A stretch of DNA of 16,558 nt, taken from contig PLZZ01000070.1 in assembly GCA_003153585.1 (NCBI GenBank), positions 1 through 16,558 of the forward strand. The letters run 5' to 3'. The DNA is from Acidobacteriota bacterium. Lineage in GTDB: Bacteria; Acidobacteriota; Terriglobia; Acidiferrales; UBA7541. Numbering within the stretch: position 1 is the first letter of the stretch; each line of letters starts with the position of its first letter. Made by a program: the position numbers and the translations under genes. The notes under the pieces were generated by a model, which worked only from the letters and a program-made list of their open reading frames with translations, was not told where the DNA came from and did no database searches. Positions 1 to 5,974 of the stretch are shown piece after piece.

Positions 1-350
1 CTGGATTGGGCGGTTAGTTCACTGGCGATCTTGGGAATTTCGGTCTGGTGCGAGTTTCCAATTACCCAGCTGACACCCTCGAGTGCGGCGATTTCCTCGG
101 GAGCGCGTTGCGCGTAACAACCGGTAACGATGATGCGCGCGGCGGGGTTTGCGTGATGGATTTTCCGCACTGCGTCACGGGTTTGCGAGTCCGCCGCGGC
201 TGTTACGGTACAAGTGTTGAGCACGACGAGATCGGCAGAGCGGTGATCGTGGACGAGCATGAGCCCACTTGTGAGCAATCCGTGGCGAAGCGCAGCAGCA
301 TCAGCTTCGGTTGCACGGCACCCGAAATTTTCAATACTAAATGTCGCCAT
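1..350 (-). CDS. mtaB: tRNA (N6-threonylcarbamoyladenosine(37)-C2)-methylthiotransferase, MtaB-type, N-terminal part
   Basis: This is the first 116 codons of a radical-SAM methylthiotransferase; the rest lies beyond the left edge. The ATG at 348-350 opens MATFSIENFGCRATEADA. The N-terminal MTTase (UPF0004) domain is visible, with the three cysteines that bind the auxiliary 4Fe-4S cluster: Cys11 (FGCR), Cys47 (NTCTVT) and about Cys79 (TGCYAQ). The NTCTVTAAAD and GCYAQRAPEE wording fits the MtaB branch (methylthiolation of t6A37 in ANN-decoding tRNAs) better than MiaB or RimO, but the branch call rests on these short motifs because the radical-SAM CxxxCxxC motif is outside the window. An extended -10 promoter lies about 40 bp upstream. 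No strong Shine-Dalgarno is seen (only GAAGAG about 10 nt upstream). Confidence 0.88.
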   Translation of the reverse strand, partial: MATFSIENFGCRATEADAAALRHGLLTSGLMLVHDHRSADLVVLNTCTVTAAADSQTRDAVRKIHHANPAARIIVTGCYAQRAPEEIAALEGVSWVIGNSHQTEIPKIASELTAQS

Positions 351-389
351 GGTCACAAGTCTCTTCAAAATGGGAGCACGAAACACGGA

Positions 390-398
390 ATTATAGCA
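390..398 (-). promoter_or_regulatory. extended -10 promoter for the mtaB-like gene
   Basis: Read on the minus strand, the sequence is TGC-TATAAT, a perfect -10 hexamer with the TGn extension. No good -35 hexamer is found at 17 bp, as is usual for extended -10 promoters. It predicts a transcript start near 383 and a leader of roughly 30 nt before the ATG at 350. Confidence 0.6.
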
Positions 399-478
399 GC
401 GATCCGTAGTTACATTGGAATTCAAGCTGAAGGACTAAGCGAGGAAGGAGAGTTTTCTAACGTGCGGGAGGAACGAAG

Positions 479-1156
479 CTAGGTCCCTACACCGCGACGT
501 TGATAGCAGAGGAGGATCAGATCCGCTCGGCGGCGCACTCCGAATTTGGCGAGCAAATTGGAGACGTGGAATTTGACCGTACGTTCGGAAATATGCAAAC
601 GATCGCCCACTTCCTTGTTCGCAAGATTTTCGAGCAAGGCGCTGAGGACTTCCTGTTCCCGGCGGCTTAGCTCGGTAGGCGAATTCCCCCGCAACCGGCG
701 CCCTTGGGTGGAAGTCAGAATTGAATCCACGAAACGCGAAAGCACGGTACGCGGCACCCAGAAACCGCCGGAAGCTACCAGCGGCAATGCACGCGGAAGC
801 TGCTCGCGGGCTTCTTCATAATTCAAAATCCCTTTTACTCCCTGGCGGAGCAGAGTGTGGCTTTCGGCTTCCTTGAGATTGTCTCCAACGACGAGCAGTC
901 GCGCCGTAGCGTTATGGTCCAGGATGTTGGCGAGGAGCGCGCCGGTTGCCTGACGGGCGGCGTGAGCGTCGACAACGTAAACAGCTGCCCGAGGAACCTC
1001 AAGATTGCGGAGGTCCGGCGCCAGCATGGATTCAAGCTGCCGGGAAACGATCTGATAGCCGGAATCTGCGAGTACCCGGCGGAACTCTTCGAGCACCATG
1101 GGATGCGGCGACAGAAGACAAACCTTCAAATTCGGTTTGGCGGGCGCTTTTGCCAT
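479..1156 (-). CDS. LuxR/FixJ-family DNA-binding regulator with a degenerate receiver domain
   Basis: A 225-residue cytoplasmic transcription factor. Residues 10-145 follow the receiver fold: KVCLLSPHP strand, then VYVVDAHA with Asp63 where the phosphoacceptor sits. The acidic pair normally at the end of strand 1 is replaced by Ser-Pro, and the usual Lys after strand 5 (GVKGILNYEE) is not in place, so ordinary phosphorylation is doubtful. Residues 161-217 are a clear LuxR helix-turn-helix (LSRREQEVL...LANKEVGDRLHISERTVKFHV). I chose the ATG at 1154-1156. A GTG 48 nt further up at 1202-1204 is in frame, but adds a leader unlike a receiver start; neither start has a clear Shine-Dalgarno. There is no adjacent histidine kinase. 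The gene lies 161 bp downstream of the sigma-54 activator on the same strand, so co-transcription is possible but not shown. The target genes cannot be told. Confidence 0.88.
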   Translation of the reverse strand: MAKAPAKPNLKVCLLSPHPMVLEEFRRVLADSGYQIVSRQLESMLAPDLRNLEVPRAAVYVVDAHAARQATGALLANILDHNATARLLVVGDNLKEAESHTLLRQGVKGILNYEEAREQLPRALPLVASGGFWVPRTVLSRFVDSILTSTQGRRLRGNSPTELSRREQEVLSALLENLANKEVGDRLHISERTVKFHVSNLLAKFGVRRRADLILLCYQRRGVGT

Positions 1157-1317
1157 CGTGGTTAGGCTAACGGAATTGAACGACAGGGGCAAGATAGACA
1201 GCACGGGCGATTACATAACAGACACGGGGTAATCAATAGGTCTCAGGCTGCCTTAGACGGTTGGCTTTAAAGGAATTGCGACGGAACCGGGGTAATAGGC
1301 CGCTTGCGGTTAACGAT

Positions 1318-2412
1318 TTAATCAAGAGGGGAGGATTCATCGATCTGTTCCGCGCCTAAGTTTTCGACGTCCGCAATCTTGCGCTGTGGGCGCTTGGCCG
1401 GGATGCCGGCCTGGCGGACTTTGTAAAGTAGGGCGCGATAACTGATTTTCAAGATTTCGGCGGCCTTGCGACGATTCCAGTGATTCGCCTGCAAAACCTT
1501 GAGAATCACATCGTGTTCCATGCGACGTGTTACTTGCTGGGCTATGCGCTTCAGCGGGATATTTCCGTCTTCATTCAGCTCGAAGGCAAAGTGCAATGGC
1601 TTTTTCTCGTGAATCTGATGGCGATCGGAATGGAAGGCTTCCTCCGATCCGAGGATTACATATCGCGCCATGCAATTTTCCAATTCTCGGATATTGCCGG
1701 GCCATTCGCGCTGGTACAAGAGTTGGAGAACTTCCTTGGAAACCGGGCCTACTTCACGCTTGAAGCGACGATTGAATTGCCCGCGCAGATATTCGACGAG
1801 GTAGGGAATATCTTCGCGGCGCTCTCGAAGTGGCGGAAGTGTGAGCGTAATAACATTGATGCGGTAGAAAAGATCGGCGCGAAAACCACCGCTCTCTATT
1901 TCCTTCGCAAGTATTCGGTTCGTGGCGCAGATTACGCGCGCGTCCATGCGCCTTTCTTCGTGATCGCCGATGCGGGTGAAGTGGCCGTCCTGCAGGACGT
2001 GCAATAGTTTAGCCTGGAGGCTTGCATCGAGCTCGGCGATTTCATCCAGGAACAGAGTGCCGCCATGGGCTGCTTCCATGCGTCCGGGCTTCGCGTTGTC
2101 TGCACCGGTAAATGCGCCCTTCTGGAATCCAAACAGTTCACTTTCGAGCAGGGTTCCCGGGATCGCGGGACAATTCACTTTCACGAACGGTCCGCCACGC
2201 CATGGCGAACGGTCATGAATAAATCGCGCCAGGACTTCCTTGCCTGTTCCGGACTCGCCCAAAACGAGAACAGGAACATTCAAGCCGGCGGCGCGACCAA
2301 TTTTCTGCTTGACTGCCTGCATCGTCTCCGACGGCCCGAAGTAAACATGGTCGGGGGGAAGTTCGACAGGATGAGTTTGAAGTAGAGCTTTTGCTTCCGC
2401 AGTCGATGCCAT
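1318..2412 (-). CDS. sigma-54-dependent transcriptional activator without a receiver domain
   Basis: A 364-residue bacterial enhancer-binding protein. The AAA+ domain covers about residues 25-265. It contains Walker A GESGTGKE (52-59), the sigma-54-contacting loop GAFTGA (99-104), Walker B TLFLDE (119-124), and the arginine-rich FRADLFYRINV segment with PPLRERREDI following. A Fis-type helix-turn-helix lies near 299-336 (NRRKAAEILKISYRALLYK). Only about 25 residues precede the AAA+ core, so there is no room for a receiver, GAF or PAS sensor; activity must be set by expression, a partner protein, or the response regulator at 4435. I chose the ATG at 2410-2412. An in-frame TTG 72 nt upstream lies inside a candidate -24/-12 promoter and would add a poorly conserved leader. 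The function class is certain; the regulon is unknown. Confidence 0.93.
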   Translation of the reverse strand: MASTAEAKALLQTHPVELPPDHVYFGPSETMQAVKQKIGRAAGLNVPVLVLGESGTGKEVLARFIHDRSPWRGGPFVKVNCPAIPGTLLESELFGFQKGAFTGADNAKPGRMEAAHGGTLFLDEIAELDASLQAKLLHVLQDGHFTRIGDHEERRMDARVICATNRILAKEIESGGFRADLFYRINVITLTLPPLRERREDIPYLVEYLRGQFNRRFKREVGPVSKEVLQLLYQREWPGNIRELENCMARYVILGSEEAFHSDRHQIHEKKPLHFAFELNEDGNIPLKRIAQQVTRRMEHDVILKVLQANHWNRRKAAEILKISYRALLYKVRQAGIPAKRPQRKIADVENLGAEQIDESSPLD

Positions 2413-2831
2413 GAACGTCCAGGTACTCGTGTTAAAAACGGATAAGTATTCGCCCGTGCAACTACTTTGCACACTGAACGCCAAACGTCGCTAAAGAGCG
2501 GGCTTTCAGTGAAACCGGGTTGGCGCGTCATCGAGAATTCAATGCGCTTGTTTTCAGTATGTTGCCGGAGAAAACAAGGAGAAGATCACCGGCGAAGGAG
2601 GGTGCGTCATAGTACTTCGTTCGGCCAGAATTTAGAAAACCCTGGGCACTTTCGGGAAGGCAGTTTCTCAATCCGGCCCTAACGCCGCAACGGAGTTTCA
2701 TTTTGGACTTCCCAAAAAGCCTACACTCAAGATCGCGGATCCCAGTTTAAGAAAGTTTTTAACGAGATTGTGACGTGCCTCTCGAGGAGGGGGCGAAGCA
2801 GAAAGTTAGTATCACGGGTGAAGGCGCGGCC
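2413..2831. other. 419-bp intergenic region between sigma-54 activator and CBS gene
   Basis: No gene is supported here; short open frames lack family resemblance and good start signals. It must hold the minus-strand promoter of the sigma-54 activator, for which a -24/-12 type element at 2468-2484 is the best candidate. The rest is ordinary sequence with a weak, widely spaced GCCGG/CCGGC pair near 2563-2595 and a CTCGAG-centred palindrome near 2780, neither followed by a T-run, so I call no terminator for the CBS gene. Confidence 0.5.
2468..2484 (-). promoter_or_regulatory. candidate sigma-54 (-24/-12) promoter
   Basis: On the minus strand this reads TTGGCGTTCAGTGTGCA. GG and GC are exactly 10 nt apart, and 9 of 13 positions of the sigma-54 consensus (TTGGCACG-N4-TTGCA) match, including TTGGC and TGCA. 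The predicted start near 2457 gives a 45-nt leader to the ATG at 2412. A match of this quality arises by chance every few kilobases, so its placement directly upstream of a sigma-54 activator is what makes it plausible. Confidence 0.38.
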
Positions 2832-3266
2832 TCAACGCTGTGGAAAAATCAAAGACTCCAACATATCCGCCCGCGCTTTTTGGTCCGAAGCAAATAGCTG
2901 AAGCAGGTCAGTGACGGAAATCATCCCGCGATAGCCTTTTTGATTGTCCAGCACCACCAAATGGTAGATACCGTGCTGCTCCATCAATCGCAAGCAATCT
3001 TCCAGCGAAGTATCCGGCGTAGCGCTCACCAATTGGCGCGTCATAATCTCCGAGACGTGCATCCAAGCGGGACATTTATTTTCAGCAGCGACCTTGTCGG
3101 AAACATCGCTCTGTGAAATAACGCCGAGAAGAACGCCCTGTTTGTCGCAGACTCCGACAGCGCGAACCTGGCGCTCGCGAAGATAGCGAGCAGCGTCGTG
3201 GACGGTGGTCTCCTCAGAAACGAAATAAACTTCGCGGCGAGCAGCGATCAGGTCCGCTACCTTCAT
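2832..3266 (-). CDS. two-CBS-domain protein
   Basis: A 144-residue soluble protein built only of a tandem CBS pair (Bateman module). CBS1 spans about residues 1-62 (MKVADLI...VSEETTVHDAARYLRERQVRAVGV...GVISQSDV). CBS2 spans about 71-128 (VSEIMTRQLVSATPDTSLEDCLRLMEQHGIYHLVVLD...GMISVTDLL). Such modules bind adenine nucleotides or related ligands and act as energy or ligand sensors; which ligand is used here cannot be read from sequence. The start is fixed by a good Shine-Dalgarno, AAGGAGC, 5 nt before the ATG at 3264-3266; an upstream in-frame codon at 3293 is less likely. It stands alone, more than 300 bp from its neighbours on both sides. No enzymatic or transport domain is attached, so it probably works by contacting a partner. 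Confidence 0.9.
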   Translation of the reverse strand: MKVADLIAARREVYFVSEETTVHDAARYLRERQVRAVGVCDKQGVLLGVISQSDVSDKVAAENKCPAWMHVSEIMTRQLVSATPDTSLEDCLRLMEQHGIYHLVVLDNQKGYRGMISVTDLLQLFASDQKARADMLESLIFPQR

Positions 3267-3605
3267 GGGCGCTCCTTGAACACTGAATTCCACATCGAGC
3301 AGTGCAGATGCGACTCCGCCGAGCCTACTCCCGCGTTGGGCACAATTGCAACACGCAACATAAGATTCCTGAGCAAAGACCTTGGGGTCAAGCTATGCAG
3401 TCTTGAAGCGCTGGGAGAAACAATATTGATTCGGCTGGTGCAGCCAGAGATCACAAGGCACATGGAGAGTATGCTACGAGACAATCAGCCGTATCATCGA
3501 GAGTAAGAAGGAGGTGTCCAGCTCATGGGAATAATCCCGGAAATGGAGATGGACACCGAAATGACAACGGACCGTGCAAATCCTCCCGCGCTGCAAAGTG
3601 CCGAA
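3267..3605. other. 339-bp intergenic region between CBS and PilZ genes
   Basis: No recognisable gene. On the plus strand a frame running from inside the CBS gene ends at 3506. Right after it is a perfect 9-nt Shine-Dalgarno (AAGGAGGTG, 3508-3516), 8 nt before an ATG at 3525 that opens a frame antisense to the PilZ gene. On the minus strand I find only a weak TTGACC -35-like hexamer near 3386-3391 with no matching -10, so the CBS promoter is unassigned. Confidence 0.4.
3272..3278 (-). promoter_or_regulatory. ribosome binding site of the CBS protein
   Basis: Reads AAGGAGC on the minus strand, 5 nt before the ATG at 3266, and decides that start over the in-frame codon at 3293. Confidence 0.8.
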
Positions 3606-3944
3606 CTAATTGGGAGATGTTTCGCCGCGAATGATATCGTATCGCTCGATCACGGCAGCGACTCCGATGGATTCACGCTGATCGTCCGTCTGCTTGTCAA
3701 CGCGAACGACCCGCCCGTGGGCTCGAACAAAGACCTCGGTACCGCGCGTGATCTCAGCCGGCAGTGTAAGCGTGAAGTCAACTTCTGTGCCGGGAGCGAG
3801 ATCCTTTTCCATGATGAAGTAAACGCCACGGGTTGAAATATCCCGGGTCTGGCCATCATGGGCTCCGGGCTCGCGGTTAATGGGAAGCCGGACGCTTACA
3901 GGCAGCGAAAGGTCGTACCGGCGTGCCGTGCGACGTTCCGTCAT
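3606..3944 (-). CDS. single-domain PilZ protein
   Basis: A 112-residue protein consisting of one PilZ domain. Both cyclic-di-GMP signatures are present: the RxxxR box near the N-terminus (Arg4/Arg5 to Arg8/Arg9 in ERRTARRYDL) and D-x-S-x-x-G as Asp35-Ser37-Gly40 (RDISTRGVYF). A beta-rich remainder follows, with VRAHGRVVRVD in the later strands. The family binds c-di-GMP and passes the signal to motility, secretion or polysaccharide machinery by protein contact; the partner here is unknown. The ATG at 3942-3944 is preceded by GGTGGAG about 9 nt upstream. It lies 490 bp downstream of the NtrC-type response regulator on the same strand, too far to assume an operon. It and the PilZ gene at 7500 share only the domain pattern, so they are not recent duplicates. 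Confidence 0.9.
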   Translation of the reverse strand: MTERRTARRYDLSLPVSVRLPINREPGAHDGQTRDISTRGVYFIMEKDLAPGTEVDFTLTLPAEITRGTEVFVRAHGRVVRVDKQTDDQRESIGVAAVIERYDIIRGETSPN

Positions 3945-4434
3945 ACGCGCTGCTCCACCAAGATTAGTTTGATATTCACAGCATCCCCCGTCGATAAGAG
4001 TAGCAATCCCTATTCCAAAGCTGACTAAGTGTTTATCTCTGAATCTGCGCTAGCGACAACGGCGAATTTTCTTCCTGGACGCCAGCCAAAAAGTGGCGTC
4101 CGGAACAAATCCTTTGAAAACAGTAACTACCGTTTCCCGAAATCCCAGCTGGGGGTGAGATCTCGGAGCCTAATGTTGGTGGAACTGGCGAAAGCCTCTG
4201 TCGGAGCGGAATACTAGACCAAGGAGGCTGAAGGAGGATAGTGCTATTTCTTCGAATGTGCCCTACATATGCAACACTTTGCCGTAATAGGACTAAGCCC
4301 GCTTTCACGGGGAAGCCGCTGTCCATTCCCCATTATGGGAATAGATGGATGTGATTTCGATTTGCAGCCCGACAGAGAAATCACGAACTCGATCTGGCGC
4401 GAGGCCGGAATGGTACGACTCAGTTTCGAACTGC
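3945..4434. other. 490-bp intergenic region between PilZ and NtrC-type regulator genes
   Basis: The largest gap in the window. No known gene family is encoded. Visible structure: a near-perfect inverted repeat at 4075-4103; two tandem AAGGAGG motifs on the plus strand at 4221-4237 followed by a possible 37-codon frame (4241-4354); and a 6-bp inverted repeat ATTCCC/GGGAAT at 4325-4342 around a CATTAT loop. No hairpin with a T-run is found for the upstream minus-strand response regulator. Confidence 0.45.
4075..4103. repeat. inverted repeat / hairpin in the 490-bp gap
   Basis: GGACGCCA (4077-4084) and TGGCGTCC (4094-4101) are exact inverted copies separated by 9 nt. With one G-U and one C-G pair the stem extends to 10 bp on the plus-strand RNA. 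The loop is GCCAAAAAG. No T-run follows on either strand, so it looks more like an operator or a leader structure than a terminator. Confidence 0.5.
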
Positions 4435-5928
4435 TTACGAGCTGCGCACGACAGGAGTCGCTTCCTTGGCCTCGGCCTCTTTCGCTGCAGCTTCCCTGGC
4501 AGCTTTAGCAGCAGCCGAACGCGCGCCGCGTCCAGAATCCAAATTAAATTGGCGCATTTTGTAGAGCAGAGCTTTGTAACTGATGCCCAGCATCTTGGCG
4601 GCATCCTTGCGGCACCAATTCGTCTTCTCCAAAGCGTCGGCGATGGCTTCCATTTCTGCTTCGTCCTTCAAACCACGGACGAGCGCCTTGAGGCCCATCT
4701 CTTTGGGCACCGGAGAAGCCTCACGCGGAGTGAGGCGCTGCTGCTGACCGGTCATTTCAAGCAACTCGCGAAAACTGCCTTCGTCATCTTCGAGAATCAC
4801 GTAACGTTTGACAAAGTTTTCCAGTTCGCGGAGATTGCCCGGCCACGGATAACGCAGTGCGGCCTCGATCAAATGCTTCGAAGGATCCGGAGCAGCTTTT
4901 TGATATTTCTCGCTGTACTTCACCAGGAAGTGGCGGAACAGCAACGGAATTTCCGCGGTGCGTTCGCGCAACGGGGGAATGTGAATAGAGAGAACATTCA
5001 AGCGATAATAGAGGTCTTCACGGAACCGGCCGGAGCGCATGGCTTCTTTCACATCCATGTTGGTGGCGGCAAGAACGCGAACATCCACATTCACAACGGC
5101 CCGCGCGCCAAGCCGTGAATACTGGCCATCTTGCAGAACGTGAAGAAGTTTGGCTTGAAGATGTGGGCTCATTTCCGCGATTTCATCGAGAAAAATCGTG
5201 CCTTTGTTAGCGAGCTCGAATTTTCCGGGCTTGGAGCGAACCGCGCCGGTGAAGGCGCCTTGCTCGTATCCGAAAAGCTCCGATTCAAGCAGTTCGCCGG
5301 GGAGCGCGGCGCAATTCACCTTTACAAACGCCTGAACGCGACGAGTGGAGCGAAGGTGAATCATGCGCGCCACTACTTCCTTGCCCACTCCGCTTTCCCC
5401 ACTGATAAATACAGGGACGTCCACGGGAGCAATCTGCAGAATCTGTTGGCGAATCTTCAGCATTTGCGGGCTGGCGGCGAGGAAGGAAAGGTCCTCGGTA
5501 AGAGCTTCGCAATATTCGCGCAGCGCCTTGTTCTCGGAGCGTAGTTGCTGCTTCTGCCGACACTTCAGGAACGCAGCATCGAGTTCGGGCTTCTCGAACG
5601 GCTTGGTAAGGTAATCGAGCGCTCCCAGTCGAATGGCTTCCACCACGGTGGTTACTTCATTCGAACAGGAGAGCATGATCACGTTGAGCGTGCGATCCAC
5701 CTGCATCAGTTGGCGCAGCGTCTCGAGCCCATCGATTTCCGGCATCAATACGTCAAGGATAATGAAGTGCGGTCTTAGTCCGGCCCCGACCTTCTCCAGC
5801 GCTTCTTTGCCGCCCGGCACTGTTTCGACATCGTAGCCGTCCACTTCGAGCAGCGTCTGAAGATATTTGCGAATACTTGGTTCGTCATCCACTACGAGGA
5901 TTTTCTCTTTTTCAGCCATCGATCGCAT
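4435..5928 (-). CDS. NtrC-family response regulator (receiver, sigma-54 AAA+, Fis-type HTH)
   Basis: A 497-residue sigma-54-dependent activator with all three standard domains. The receiver covers residues 8-125: acidic pair Asp14-Asp15, phosphoacceptor Asp59 (FIILDVLMP), Ser87 and Lys109 (LTKPF). The AAA+ domain covers about 148-385: Walker A GESGVGKE (177-184), GAFTGA loop (224-229), Walker B TIFLDE (244-249), and PPLRERTAEI. The helix-turn-helix lies near 437-462 (RKDAAKMLGISYKALLYKMRQ). An unusual tail of about 30 residues rich in Ala, Lys, Glu and Arg ends the protein. The ATG at 5928 is used; an ATG at 5919 (MAEKEKILVVDDE) is an equally good start, and both share the AGGA upstream. It follows the histidine kinase by 46 bp on the same strand, so the two form a two-component operon. 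The signal and targets are unknown. Confidence 0.95.
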   Translation of the reverse strand: MRSMAEKEKILVVDDEPSIRKYLQTLLEVDGYDVETVPGGKEALEKVGAGLRPHFIILDVLMPEIDGLETLRQLMQVDRTLNVIMLSCSNEVTTVVEAIRLGALDYLTKPFEKPELDAAFLKCRQKQQLRSENKALREYCEALTEDLSFLAASPQMLKIRQQILQIAPVDVPVFISGESGVGKEVVARMIHLRSTRRVQAFVKVNCAALPGELLESELFGYEQGAFTGAVRSKPGKFELANKGTIFLDEIAEMSPHLQAKLLHVLQDGQYSRLGARAVVNVDVRVLAATNMDVKEAMRSGRFREDLYYRLNVLSIHIPPLRERTAEIPLLFRHFLVKYSEKYQKAAPDPSKHLIEAALRYPWPGNLRELENFVKRYVILEDDEGSFRELLEMTGQQQRLTPREASPVPKEMGLKALVRGLKDEAEMEAIADALEKTNWCRKDAAKMLGISYKALLYKMRQFNLDSGRGARSAAAKAAREAAAKEAEAKEATPVVRSS

Positions 5929-5974
5929 ATTCCTGGGAACGAAACTAGTCCGCTCCTATAAGTCAGTTTCTAAG

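Noticed and set aside
1301..1312. CCGC/GCGG hairpin just after the sigma-54 activator stop codon
   Set aside because: Stem of only 4 bp with a 2-nt loop and no T-run; not a credible terminator.
3198..3506. 102-codon plus-strand frame beginning inside the CBS gene
   Set aside because: No clear start outside the CBS gene, no ribosome site and no recognisable domain; noted only because a strong Shine-Dalgarno follows it.
4325..4342. Inverted repeat ATTCCC/GGGAAT as terminator of the NtrC-type regulator
   Set aside because: Only 6 bp, no T-run on the minus strand, and about 90 bp from the stop codon.
4345..5118. 257-codon plus-strand frame
   Set aside because: Antisense to the HTH and AAA+ part of the NtrC-type regulator; no motif and no ribosome site.
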